Below, one piece after another: positions 33,934 through 43,172 of a DNA stretch of 64,000 bases. Numbering within the stretch: position 1 is the stretch's first letter; each line of letters starts with the position of its first letter. The notes beneath the pieces are model-generated. The model worked only from the letters and a program-made list of their open reading frames with translations. It had not been told where the DNA came from and made no database searches. Origin of the DNA: an uncultured Clostridium sp. (GTDB lineage: Bacteria > Bacillota > Clostridia > Lachnospirales > Lachnospiraceae). Where the stretch lies: contig NZ_URHZ01000007.1 in assembly GCF_900547735.1 (NCBI RefSeq), positions 1 to 64,000 of the forward strand, written 5' to 3'. A program made the position numbers and the translations under genes.

Positions 33934-35190
33934 CTATCTGCGCCATACTCCGTCCGCTCCCACATAAAAGGTGCTGATCGTAGTGTTTACAGCCATACTT
34001 CCGTCTCCCGGATAGAAATAATACCAGTTTCCCCCTACCTGGGTCCATCCTTCGCACATCACGCCGTTCTCTCCCAGATAATACCTCTTGCCGTTGCTGT
34101 CCAGCCACTGGTTCTTGAACATCGCCCCCTCGGTCCCGTCCGGACCCGGATTTAAGTAATACCAGCCGTTGGTTGCCTGCACCCAGCCCTTTCTCATCGC
34201 GCCGTTATTGTCCAGATAATACCAGTTGCCGTTCTTCTCCTGCCAGCCGGTCAGCATCCATCCGTCCTTGTCGAACAGATACCAGATATTGTTGATAAAC
34301 AGCCAGGAATCCTTCTGATAGGTGCCGTCCGGATAGCGGTACCACCAGCGGCTTCCGTCCTGGATCCAGCCGACCTGGGTTGTGGAATTGTTTGCCGCGC
34401 TGTTTGTATTGTTATAATCGATTTTACCCGAACCGTCTGAAACCGACTCTTTGGCGACATAGACCTCATCCGACTCCGTCCAGTCACTGCTGTCCGCATA
34501 ATCCTTCTGGTTGTCACTCGACGGAGTGGAACGCACCTTGAAGGAATACGTTCCCGCACTCGTCATGTACGGATAAAAATTGATTGTTGTGCCTTTGTAT
34601 GCTTTCACCTTATAAATGGCGCTGCTTCCTTTGTAGAGGGTAACGTCATAGGCATCCACGCCGCTCACCTTATCCCACTTTGCATGTCCCAGTTGGTTCT
34701 GCTTCCACTCGGCCTCATCGGGGGCTTCATATTCGCCCTTCACCGGCTTTGTCTTCACCGTCACGATCAGGGTATCGTAGCCCTTTCTCGACGCGGTAAC
34801 GAAGGTTCCGCCTTTAACCGTTACATTGCTGGCTTTGTAGGTTCCGACGAACCCGTAAGTATCCGGGTCCTCCGCCTCCAGCCATACCTTAAGCGTATAG
34901 GTACTTCCTATCTTTACATCTTTTGAAGTGGAGCTGACCCACTGCGCCTCGCTTGCCACGTATCTGTCGTTGCCCGCACGCACGTTAAAGCCACTGTCCT
35001 TCCCCGCTTCCAGGTCTGGGAGGCTCTCGCCGGCGTCCAGATTCAGGTCCAGGGTAATGGAAACTTTACTGATTGTCTTTCTGGATGAAGCAGCGTAGGA
35101 AACGACTGCTCCTCCGAATACCATACAGGCTGCAATACATATGGAAACAAGCGGACCAATCCACCTGCGTTCTCTTTTCATCTTCCTCAT
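33934..35190 (-). CDS. Secreted cell-wall-binding repeat protein (paralogue A)
   Basis: 418 aa. Signal peptide ending SYA at about residue 33. Beta-sandwich-like region with a fibronectin-type motif (AKWDKVSGVDAYDVTLYKG), then about six cell-wall-binding repeats (GWIQDGSRWWYRYPDG, GWQEKNGNWYYLD, GWTQVGGNWYYF). Same architecture as the next gene downstream, with one more repeat. No enzymatic domain is visible, so an adhesin or wall-structure role is inferred. Confidence 0.9.
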   Translation of the reverse strand: MRKMKRERRWIGPLVSICIAACMVFGGAVVSYAASSRKTISKVSITLDLNLDAGESLPDLEAGKDSGFNVRAGNDRYVASEAQWVSSTSKDVKIGSTYTLKVWLEAEDPDTYGFVGTYKASNVTVKGGTFVTASRKGYDTLIVTVKTKPVKGEYEAPDEAEWKQNQLGHAKWDKVSGVDAYDVTLYKGSSAIYKVKAYKGTTINFYPYMTSAGTYSFKVRSTPSSDNQKDYADSSDWTESDEVYVAKESVSDGSGKIDYNNTNSAANNSTTQVGWIQDGSRWWYRYPDGTYQKDSWLFINNIWYLFDKDGWMLTGWQEKNGNWYYLDNNGAMRKGWVQATNGWYYLNPGPDGTEGAMFKNQWLDSNGKRYYLGENGVMCEGWTQVGGNWYYFYPGDGSMAVNTTISTFYVGADGVWRR

Positions 35191-35303
35191 CCTCTCCGGC
35201 GAAAAACCTTTTTATTGCTGAATTTTCCGCTATTTTTATGATTTTATTATAAAGCGTTCCTCTATGACAGTCAACTTACGATATTCTTGCGAAGTAAAGG
35301 GAT

Positions 35304-37880
35304 TTACAGCCATTTCTCCAGCGTCTTTTTTAACTGCCTGGGATCGATTGGTTTTGCCAGATGTTCGTTCATTCCCGATTCTGCGGTTTTCTGACGGTCG
35401 TCGGCGAAGGCGTTGGCAGTCATGGCAATGATTGGTATGGTCCCGGCGTCTTTTCTGTCTAATGCGCGGATGGCTTTGGTGGAGGTGCAGCCGTCCATGA
35501 TGGGCATCTGCATATCCATGAAGATTAAATCGTAATAGCCAAGGGGAGATTCATTGAATTGGTCCAGAGCCGTCTTACCGTTTTCGGCTATCTCTACCGT
35601 AACTCCCATCATTCCAAGCAGTTCGGCGGCTATCTCCTGGTTCAGGGCGTTGTCCTCCACGAGCAGTATCCGTTTTCCCGTATACAATGGTATCTGTTCG
35701 CTATGCTGCTCCTGCTGCGCCGGTTCGGGAATTACCAGAAACTGTTTCAGATTGGAAACAAGCCGCGATAAAAACAGTGGTTTGGTGATAAAGCCGTTGA
35801 CTCCGGCCGCTGTCGCTTTTTCCAGATATTCTGAGAAGTCATAGGCGGAAATCAGGATAACCGGAAGAGTATTTCCCAGTTTCTCCCGTATCTTACGTGT
35901 TGTCTCTATTCCATCCAGGCCCGGCATCTTTAAATCCATTATTACCGCAAAATAGTCCTCACCGGATGCGTGCATCGCAATTGCCCTATCTAGCGCTTCC
36001 CTTCCGTTTGTTACCCATTCGGTCCTGATACCCAGAGCTTCAAGGCGTTTGCAGGTGTTAATGCAGGTAACCTCATCATCGTCCGCTATCAGGACGGACC
36101 TGCCCCGGAGGGCGCTGTCGTCGATTGTTCCATCCGACCGTTTCAGATAAACCGATGCCGTAAACCTGCTGCCCCGTCCGTATTCACTTTCAACCCGGAT
36201 CTCTCCGCCCATCTTTTCAACAACGCTTTTACAGATAGAAAGCCCCAGACCGGTTCCCTGTACCGAATGGATCCTTTCATCATCCGCCCGCTCAAACGGC
36301 TCAAAAACACGATCGAGGAATTCGGCCCGCATTCCGATTCCATTATCCTCTACGGCAAATTCATAGCGGCCTGTCAGAGGGTCTTCGGACGGCCTCTCAA
36401 AAATTTCCAACCGGATCATTCCTCCCTCTCCGGTGTATTTTATTGCATTGGTCAGCAGATTCATGATGAGCTGCTGCAGGCGCTGCATATCGCCCATGAC
36501 AAACTCATGGCGTATGTCGTTCAGATGGATTTGAAACTGCTGGCTCTTTTCGTCTATCAGAGGCTGCACCATAGATACCACGCTCTGGACCAGCTCCGAC
36601 AGATTGACAGCCTCCTCCGTCAGTACGATCCGGCCGCTCTCTATTTTGGACATATCCAGAACTTCATTAATAATGCTCAGAAGCAGTCTTGATGAAGTAT
36701 CTATTTTGTCAAGGCAGCTCACCAGACGTTCTTCATTATTAAGATGGGATCTGGCGATGGTCACCATACCCATGATGGCGTTCATGGGAGTACGGATATC
36801 ATGGCTCATCCTGGAAAGAAAATCCGACTTTGCCCGGCTGGCCTTCTCCAAATCTGCGGTGATCTGCTTTTCCTTCTCAAGCGCCTCCCTCAAATCGGTC
36901 TGCAGATTCATCTCCTCGGTCATATCGGTATACGTTGCATAATAGATGCGGCACTCTTCGGATTCCTGGCGCAGGCTCAGCTCCGCGCTTACCCATGCGT
37001 ATGTGCCGTCTCCACAGAGCAGCCGGTACTTTTTCACGCTGAAGTTATTCTTTTTGAACCCTTCCGAATATTCCTGGCGCACCCGTCCTTTATCCGGTTC
37101 CGGGATATTGGCGAAAAAGTCGTCGAAATACGCTCCTTCTAAGGCAGCCACGCTGCGATCCGGAACGACCGCATTCTCTGCGGTCCGTGCAATCTTAAGA
37201 ATTCGGTACATGCCCAGATTACCGTATAAGGGCTTGGCCCTTCCATCGGGGTACAGGCACACCAGAATCACGCCGGCCGAAATCGAATCCAGAAGCTCAT
37301 ATGCCGTATCGGCCCGTTCCTGTGAAGCTCTCAGGGAACTTTCCAAATGTTTCTGGTATTCTCCGCTGCTCTGCGCATACCGGGCTTTTAAGAGAAATAC
37401 GCCGATAATCTGCGCTATGGTCATCACGACTTCATGGATCTCGCCGTCGCTCTCCCAATCACTGCGCAGCTGCCGGAAGTCCGTGATTCCCAGACAGGCG
37501 GCAAGCTGTCCATGATATTCAATCGGCGCCTGGAGTACCGATCTGGAACCAAACTGTTCAAGAATGGCGGTCTGTTCCGGCGGAAGTGTATCCGTACTCC
37601 AAAAGACGGTCTTGCCGCCCATGGCAAAATCGTCCTCAAAAGCGGACAGGCGTTTCCACTCCGCCCCACTCATATCCCATGGAGACTTCGCAGAACCGGA
37701 AGCGTTCCAGAGATAAGTCCTGCCGTATCCGCCGTCGTGCTCCGAAACATAGACACTGTCAGCCGAAAACTCCATTCCTACCAGTGCCAGCACCTGACGG
37801 ACAGCGGTATCAAAATCCTTTTCCTGCCACAATATATCTAAAATGTGAGTTTTCAGCTGACTATATTTTTCTACTTTCAT
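35304..37880 (-). CDS. Hybrid sensor histidine kinase with two receiver domains
   Basis: 858 aa from the ATG at 37880, which has GGAGG 5 bases upstream. Order: GAF-like domain (about 20-165), PAS-like domain (about 195-330), coiled coil, HisKA (SRMSHDIRTPMN), ATPase (NAIKYT, DNGIGM, GTGLGLSI), receiver 1 (VLIADDDEVT, VIMDLKMPGLDG) and receiver 2 (ILLVEDNALNQE, IFMDMQMPIMDG). No membrane segments, so it senses in the cytoplasm. No HPt or output regulator is adjacent. It is an orphan relay kinase whose signal I cannot name. Confidence 0.93.
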   Translation of the reverse strand: MKVEKYSQLKTHILDILWQEKDFDTAVRQVLALVGMEFSADSVYVSEHDGGYGRTYLWNASGSAKSPWDMSGAEWKRLSAFEDDFAMGGKTVFWSTDTLPPEQTAILEQFGSRSVLQAPIEYHGQLAACLGITDFRQLRSDWESDGEIHEVVMTIAQIIGVFLLKARYAQSSGEYQKHLESSLRASQERADTAYELLDSISAGVILVCLYPDGRAKPLYGNLGMYRILKIARTAENAVVPDRSVAALEGAYFDDFFANIPEPDKGRVRQEYSEGFKKNNFSVKKYRLLCGDGTYAWVSAELSLRQESEECRIYYATYTDMTEEMNLQTDLREALEKEKQITADLEKASRAKSDFLSRMSHDIRTPMNAIMGMVTIARSHLNNEERLVSCLDKIDTSSRLLLSIINEVLDMSKIESGRIVLTEEAVNLSELVQSVVSMVQPLIDEKSQQFQIHLNDIRHEFVMGDMQRLQQLIMNLLTNAIKYTGEGGMIRLEIFERPSEDPLTGRYEFAVEDNGIGMRAEFLDRVFEPFERADDERIHSVQGTGLGLSICKSVVEKMGGEIRVESEYGRGSRFTASVYLKRSDGTIDDSALRGRSVLIADDDEVTCINTCKRLEALGIRTEWVTNGREALDRAIAMHASGEDYFAVIMDLKMPGLDGIETTRKIREKLGNTLPVILISAYDFSEYLEKATAAGVNGFITKPLFLSRLVSNLKQFLVIPEPAQQEQHSEQIPLYTGKRILLVEDNALNQEIAAELLGMMGVTVEIAENGKTALDQFNESPLGYYDLIFMDMQMPIMDGCTSTKAIRALDRKDAGTIPIIAMTANAFADDRQKTAESGMNEHLAKPIDPRQLKKTLEKWL

Positions 37881-38014
37881 ATGTTCCTCCGCATCCTGCT
37901 TCACGTACATTTCCGTATTCCCCTTATTATAAATCATGGTAATACAAAACTCAATATTTTCCTGTGCAGGCGGATTATGGCAGGCAGCTTATAGTGCAGG
38001 CAGCATGAAATCAT

Positions 38015-38069
38015 AAAAACGCCATACCCGGCATTTCGATGTATTGCTCATCTAATGTCAGATATGGCG
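38015..38069 (-). terminator. Probable terminator after the AEC transporter gene
   Basis: CGCCATA/TATGGCG 7-bp stem with a 36-base loop followed by TTTTTATG on the minus strand. The wide loop makes it a weaker call. Confidence 0.5.
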
Positions 38070-38131
38070 CTGTATTTATTCTCCTGAAATGAATATCAAA
38101 CTTGTTTCTCCGATGATCCCCGCTGTTTTTG

Positions 38132-39046
38132 CTATCTCCACATAACCTCCGCCGCCCAGATACAGGCCGGCATGGAGATGATTGACAGCAGTGTGCTCAG
38201 GCAAACCGTTTTAACGGCATACGTATAGTCCGTCCCCAGCTTCTGGGCGTATACCGCCACATTGGAACCGACCGGGGCGGCGGCCGCAATCAGCAGGCTC
38301 ATTTTCACCTCGGTTCCCATTCCCCGGAACAGGGACAGGAAGAGAAGCGTGGCAGCCGGGATAATGAAAAGACGGGCAAGGGAAACATAGTAAAGCTTCC
38401 TCTCCTCAAACAGTACCTTGATATCCGTCTGCGCCAGATATACCCCCAGCACAATCATCGCAATCGGAGCATTCAGGGCGGAAAGGGCGTTAATTGGCGT
38501 CAATAACAGCTCCGGCAGTTTTATCCTGAGGAAGTATACGGCGAGGCCGGCTGCAAAGCTGAGAACCAGAGGGTTCGAAAGTATTTCCTTATAATGCAGC
38601 TCCATTTTCTTTCCGGCCAGGATACTCTGTCCGTAAAACCACTGGAAGATGTTTAAAAAGGCCACCATACCCGCCGTATACAGGACTGCCTCCGGACCGA
38701 CCAGCGACGAAATGAGAGGAATTCCCATAAAACCGGCATTGGAAAAGGCCGCTCCGAAATTGTCGATCGGATTTTTCCGGAACAGCGCGGCCGCAACCGC
38801 CATGGCAAGAAGGAGGATTGCGATACCGAGCAGGACGGAACCCGCGATTGCACCGGCGCTCTGCCTGTCATCGGCCGCACCGAACGATTTAATGATGACG
38901 GAAGGCAGAATCACATAAAGTAAAAGATTGGCAAGGCCTTTACTCGCCTCCTTTGATAAAAGTTTTTTCCGGAACAGGATGCATCCCACAGCCATGTAGA
39001 TAAACATAATCACCATTTGTTTTAATATAATTACCGTACCTGCCAT
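38132..39046 (-). CDS. AEC-family (auxin efflux carrier-like) transporter
   Basis: 304 aa with about 10 membrane segments. Family motifs are KGLANLLLYVILPSVIIKSF at the N-terminus and AFSNAGFMGIPLISSLVG in the middle. The family moves carboxylates and amino-acid-like anions. It starts 8 bases after pepD and so belongs to the YfcC-PepD-AEC operon, where it may export a peptide-degradation product. Confidence 0.88.
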   Translation of the reverse strand: MAGTVIILKQMVIMFIYMAVGCILFRKKLLSKEASKGLANLLLYVILPSVIIKSFGAADDRQSAGAIAGSVLLGIAILLLAMAVAAALFRKNPIDNFGAAFSNAGFMGIPLISSLVGPEAVLYTAGMVAFLNIFQWFYGQSILAGKKMELHYKEILSNPLVLSFAAGLAVYFLRIKLPELLLTPINALSALNAPIAMIVLGVYLAQTDIKVLFEERKLYYVSLARLFIIPAATLLFLSLFRGMGTEVKMSLLIAAAAPVGSNVAVYAQKLGTDYTYAVKTVCLSTLLSIISMPACIWAAEVMWR

Positions 39047-39053
39047 ACCGGAC

Positions 39054-40562
39054 CTATTCCATTTCCGCCAGTGTCTGTTTTAAAAAGGCTTCGAATTTTA
39101 TACTGGATGAAATGCTCAACCGTTCCTTCGGCGTGTGGTGGCAGAACCTGGAAGGTCCCATGGCGACCGCATCCTCCAGCCCCAGACGTGAATGTAAAAT
39201 CCCGATTTCATTTCCCGCATGGCACGTAAGCACTTCCATATCACTGCCGTTAATCCGCTTCCAGGTATCCATGACCGTTCTCCTGAGCGGGGAATTCATC
39301 CGGTATCTCCATTCCGGATATTTGCTGTGAATTTTTACCTCACCGCCCGACCGCTCCGCGGCCGCCCTTCCCTTTTCGGCAATTCTTTCACGCGTGGCCG
39401 GATAAACACTCCTTATCTCCTCCACAAATGTGATCGTGCTCTCCGTGGTTCTGAGAATTCCCAGATTCGATGAACTCTCCACATCCCCGGAGCGTTCGCT
39501 GCTCATCTCCTGGATTCCGTTCGGAAGCAGGTATGCGGTGCCAAGCAGCCGTCCGAGACAGCCGTCCGTCAGGGCATTATAGTTTTTCTGCCTTCCCTTT
39601 TCTATCTTCAGATAGAGGCCGGAGTCACTCTTTCCGTATACCTCCTGCAGCTCTTCGAAGTACCTGCCGCATTCCTCCTCTATCGCCGTCACACTGCGGC
39701 TTCCACAGTGAAGCATCACGCCCGCCTCCCTGGGAATCGCCAGCCTGGAATTGCCCCCTTCCATCTCTGATATGGAAAATTCTTCTCCTCCGGACAGGAG
39801 CCTTCTGAGCATGCCAATCATAAGCATGATTGCGTTTCCTCTTCCTCTGTGGATATCGGCGCCGGAGTGTCCTCCGGTCAGACCTCCGATTTCCAGCCAC
39901 AGTGTATCCGGATACAAATCCTCCCGAGCCCGTTCCAGGGGAACCTCCACCTCCATGGCCATCCCGCCGCAGGAACCGGCAAGCATCCTGTTATCCGGGC
40001 TGGTATCCAGGTTAATCATTCTCGTTGCTTTAAAATAATCGTGTGAAATATTCCATGCCCCGCTCATATCCGTCTCCTCGCAGACCGTAAAAAGGGCCTC
40101 CAGCGGCGGATGGGAAAGTGATTTATCTTCCAGGACCGCCATGATCAGCGCCACGCCAATCCCGCAGTCCGCTCCCAGGGACGTGCGCTCCGCCGACATG
40201 ATCCAGTCTCCTTCTATCTTCCACTCAATTGCATCTTTTTCAAAATCATGGAGTGATTCCGGTTCCTTGTCACAAACCATATCGAGATGAGCCTGGAGAA
40301 GCAGCGGTGCGGCGTTTGCATTACCGCCTTTTCCCGGTTTCTTTATCACCAGATTGGAGATGGCGTCCTGGAAAACTTCCAGGCCCAGCTCTTTTGCCCA
40401 TCCATATATGTAATCGCTGACCGCCTTCTCACTGCCGCTGTCACGCGGGATTTTGCACAATCTGTAAAAGTGGTGAAGCGTCCTGTGATTCAGCAAAGAT
40501 TGTATTTCCCTGTTTTCCTCCTCACAGGGTACTTTTCCGCACTCGTTTGTTTCTGCTTTCAT
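39054..40562 (-). CDS. pepD: Aminoacyl-histidine dipeptidase (PepD, M20 family)
   Basis: 502 aa, the usual PepD length. Zinc-site blocks: LLLQAHLDMVCDK (His and Asp), TSLGADCGIG, CEETDMSGAWN (catalytic Glu) and MINLDTSPDN; the dimerisation domain carries GLTGGHSGADIHRGRGNA. It cleaves dipeptides such as carnosine, and broad Xaa-Yaa including Cys-Gly, in the cytoplasm. It lies 14 bases downstream of the YfcC transporter gene, so imported peptides or their products are the likely substrate chain. Confidence 0.95.
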   Translation of the reverse strand: MKAETNECGKVPCEEENREIQSLLNHRTLHHFYRLCKIPRDSGSEKAVSDYIYGWAKELGLEVFQDAISNLVIKKPGKGGNANAAPLLLQAHLDMVCDKEPESLHDFEKDAIEWKIEGDWIMSAERTSLGADCGIGVALIMAVLEDKSLSHPPLEALFTVCEETDMSGAWNISHDYFKATRMINLDTSPDNRMLAGSCGGMAMEVEVPLERAREDLYPDTLWLEIGGLTGGHSGADIHRGRGNAIMLMIGMLRRLLSGGEEFSISEMEGGNSRLAIPREAGVMLHCGSRSVTAIEEECGRYFEELQEVYGKSDSGLYLKIEKGRQKNYNALTDGCLGRLLGTAYLLPNGIQEMSSERSGDVESSSNLGILRTTESTITFVEEIRSVYPATRERIAEKGRAAAERSGGEVKIHSKYPEWRYRMNSPLRRTVMDTWKRINGSDMEVLTCHAGNEIGILHSRLGLEDAVAMGPSRFCHHTPKERLSISSSIKFEAFLKQTLAEME

Positions 40563-40576
40563 CCGTGTTCCTCCTC

Positions 40577-41992
40577 TTAGAATGGTCCCAGGTTAATGAA
40601 CTGGGCAAACATCGTGGCAGCCACAGCAATACTAATCATAATCACAAAGATTTTGACAATAAATTTTACCCAGGATAAATAATTGATGTTGGCAATTCCA
40701 AGTCCTATCATCAGCGTGCCGCATGTCACCCACATCATATTGGAAAGTCCGTCTCCGAGCTGGAACGCCAGTACGGCTACCTGCTGGTTGACGCCGAGTA
40801 TCTGTGCCAGAGGCGACATAATCGGCATTGTAATCGCCGCCTGTGTGGAACCCGAATTGACAAAGAAGTTAATCAGTGTCTGTACAATTACCATCCCTCC
40901 GGCCGAGATAACGGGCGGAAGCTTCTCCAGAGGAAGCGCCAGATAGTACACGATGCTGTCCAGAATACTGGCTGAATCCAGAATCTGTGTGATTGCCATG
41001 GCAAAACCGATAATCAGACAGGGAACCGCCATATCCTTTGCCCCTTTACTGAATTCGGTAAAAATCCGGTTCAATCCGTAACCGTTTGCAATGCCTGCCA
41101 GCAGTCCGATTGCAAGAAAAATGGTAGCGCACTCCGAGAGATAAAATCCTTTTGTGATAGTTCCCCAAATCAGGAATGCGAGGCCCGCAAAGAAGATTAT
41201 CCACACTCTGATATGGCCGCCCGTCATTGCCGTCTTTTCCGATGTATCGGAGAGAAACTCTTCCGGCACGTTGGGGCTGAAGCTGTAAGCACCGTCTTTA
41301 TGCACCTTTCCTGCATAACGGAGCATGTAAGCGAGAGCGACAACATAAAGGATTACTGACAGCGCCACTCTGTATCCGGCTCCGGACGGATAAGGAAGAC
41401 CTGCAATCCCCTGTGCAACCGCAAGATTAAAGGGATTGAGGAATCCGGCTCCGTAACCAATTGCATATCCCAGAATCATGCTGCCGATTGCGGTGATGGT
41501 GTCAAACCCCAGAGAGACCATCAGGACAATGATAAACGGTGCAAATGCCATCATTTCCTGGCCCATTCCAAAGGTGGAAGAGCAGAACAGGAAGAAGAAC
41601 ATGACGCCCGCTATGACAAATCCACGGCTCTTATCGCTTTTAAACCGGTCCACCATCTGGCTTAATGCGGCCTCAATCGCTCCCGTTGAAGTGATTACCC
41701 CGAGCGCCCCTCCTATCAGGAGCAAAAACGATATGATGGAAGATGCTTTTTTAATTCCCGCATCAAACGACAGCATGACGTCGATCGGCGTTGCCGCATT
41801 CTGTGCAATCTGATGATAGGTGCCGGCCGCTACGACGGTCTTTCCGGTTGCCGGATCCACGATCCTTTCAAATTCCCCGGCCGGAATAAAATAGCTCAGA
41901 ATGGCCACCAACACTACAAGTACAAACAAGAGTGTAAGCGGATTCAGATTTGAGAACAACTTTGTGATTTTCCCCTCTTTTTTCGTATGCAT
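40577..41992 (-). CDS. YfcC-family transporter (DcuC-like)
   Basis: 471 aa from the ATG at 41992 (GGGGAGG upstream). About 12 membrane segments; the N-terminus NPLTLLFVLVVLVAILSYFIPAGEF (first part quoted) and GSGYGAGFLNPFNLAVAQGIAG-like motifs match the YfcC group of the DcuC superfamily, with VNSGSTQAAITMPIM in the C-terminal half. Members are linked to peptides, amino acids and dicarboxylates. First gene of an operon with pepD and the AEC transporter, divergent from a LysR regulator. Confidence 0.9.
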   Translation of the reverse strand: MHTKKEGKITKLFSNLNPLTLLFVLVVLVAILSYFIPAGEFERIVDPATGKTVVAAGTYHQIAQNAATPIDVMLSFDAGIKKASSIISFLLLIGGALGVITSTGAIEAALSQMVDRFKSDKSRGFVIAGVMFFFLFCSSTFGMGQEMMAFAPFIIVLMVSLGFDTITAIGSMILGYAIGYGAGFLNPFNLAVAQGIAGLPYPSGAGYRVALSVILYVVALAYMLRYAGKVHKDGAYSFSPNVPEEFLSDTSEKTAMTGGHIRVWIIFFAGLAFLIWGTITKGFYLSECATIFLAIGLLAGIANGYGLNRIFTEFSKGAKDMAVPCLIIGFAMAITQILDSASILDSIVYYLALPLEKLPPVISAGGMVIVQTLINFFVNSGSTQAAITMPIMSPLAQILGVNQQVAVLAFQLGDGLSNMMWVTCGTLMIGLGIANINYLSWVKFIVKIFVIMISIAVAATMFAQFINLGPF

Positions 41993-42071
41993 TCCATTTT
42001 CCTCCCCGTTCCCCTGAACGATATGTTTTTTGCTTTTACTTTTCCCCACTGCGAGTTGCTGTTAACTGGTT

Positions 42072-42085
42072 TCAAAACGTTTTGA
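42072..42085. promoter_or_regulatory. Perfect 14-bp palindrome downstream of the YfcC-gene -10
   Basis: TCAAAACGTTTTGA, with the central CG of LacI/CcpA-type operators. It differs from a catabolite-response element at two symmetric positions. It lies about 12 bases after the -10, a typical repressor position. Confidence 0.5.
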
Positions 42086-42096
42086 TTTATATTGAC

Positions 42097-42125
42097 ATTG
42101 TAGCACCGGGGTATTAATATGTAAA
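42097..42125 (-). promoter_or_regulatory. Promoter of the YfcC-pepD-AEC operon
   Basis: TTTACA (42120-42125), 17 bases, TACAAT (42097-42102). Confidence 0.65.
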
Positions 42126-42130
42126 ATATT

Positions 42131-42146
42131 GATAAAATATCTTATC
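42131..42146. promoter_or_regulatory. LysR-type dyad between lysR and the YfcC operon
   Basis: GATAA-AATATC-TTATC, just upstream of the -35 of the YfcC operon. Likely site of the divergent LysR protein. Confidence 0.5.
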
Positions 42147-42217
42147 TATTCGAAAAACATATAGATTGAGTTCCGGGAATGCGACCTGGAAAACATTTTC
42201 CTGAGATTGGAGGTTCT

Positions 42218-43081
42218 ATGGAATTAAGACAGCTTCACTATTTTATAGCAATCGCCGAGGAGGGTTCTATCACCGCTGCGGCCGCACGGCTGCACCTGAC
42301 CCAGCCGCCCCTCAGCCAGCAGCTTAAAAAGCTGGAGGAAGAGCTGAATGTCGTACTGTTTGAAAGAGATTCGAGAAAGGTCCAGCTTACCGACGTCGGA
42401 CAGCTCTTCCTGATCCGTGCCAAGCAGATTCTGGCCCTCAGCGAGGCCACGCAGAGTGAAATCAGCGACTATGCCAACGGATGCCAGGGAACCATCTTTG
42501 TCGGCATCACGCCTACCGCGATTCCGCTGATCCTTTCTCCCGCCATCGGTGAATTCCATCGCAAATTTCCGCTGATTAATTTTGAGATATTCGAAGGAAA
42601 CACCTCCTATATCAGCGAGCTGCTGACCAAGGGAATCGTGGATATCGGAATTCTGCGCTCCCCTTTCAATACCAAGGGGCTCAATTCTATCCGCAAGAAA
42701 TCGGAACCCATGGTAGCCGCCATGTCCCCGTCCTACAACTGGTCCGACGCCCTCTCCTGCTCCGTCAGGGAGCTGGACAAGAAGAAGCTGATTATCTACA
42801 GGCGCTATGAAGCGCTCCTGCAGGAGTCATTTGCCCAGTATAATGCCAAGCCGCATATTATCTGCAAGACGGAACGCTCCTACACCGCCCTCCGGGCAGC
42901 CGAGTCCGGGCTGGGGATTGCCGTCCTGCCGTTCAGCGCCCTCCAGATGGCCCAGGATCAGTTAATCCTTAAGATTCTGGAGGATCCGAGCCTCTCCACC
43001 AGTCCCATGGCCGTATGGATGCCGGACCGCTATCTGTCAAAGGCGGCCGAGGCCTTTCTTGAATACTTTAAAGAGCTGTAA
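42218..43081 (+). CDS. LysR-family regulator of the YfcC-pepD operon
   Basis: 287 aa from the ATG at 42218, with GGAGG 4 bases upstream; N-terminus MELRQLHYFIAIAEEGSITA gives the canonical LysR helix-turn-helix with LTQPPLSQQLKKLEEEL. The C-terminal effector domain (GTIFVGITPTAIPLI onward) resembles aromatic/LTTR types. It is divergent from the transporter-dipeptidase operon and presumably controls it. Confidence 0.93.
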   Translation: MELRQLHYFIAIAEEGSITAAAARLHLTQPPLSQQLKKLEEELNVVLFERDSRKVQLTDVGQLFLIRAKQILALSEATQSEISDYANGCQGTIFVGITPTAIPLILSPAIGEFHRKFPLINFEIFEGNTSYISELLTKGIVDIGILRSPFNTKGLNSIRKKSEPMVAAMSPSYNWSDALSCSVRELDKKKLIIYRRYEALLQESFAQYNAKPHIICKTERSYTALRAAESGLGIAVLPFSALQMAQDQLILKILEDPSLSTSPMAVWMPDRYLSKAAEAFLEYFKEL

Positions 43082-43116
43082 ATAATGAAAACACTCAGGT
43101 TCCAATCTGATAACGA

Positions 43117-43145
43117 AAAAAAGGCACTCCCAAAGCGGGAATGCC
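43117..43145. terminator. Bidirectional terminator between lysR and rplQ
   Basis: GGCACTCCC-AAAGC-GGGAATGCC with one mismatch; preceded by a run of seven A (T-run for the rplQ strand) and followed by ATTTTC. It ends the alpha-operon transcript and the convergent lysR. Confidence 0.8.
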
Positions 43146-43172
43146 ATTTTCATTATCTATTCGGATATAAGA

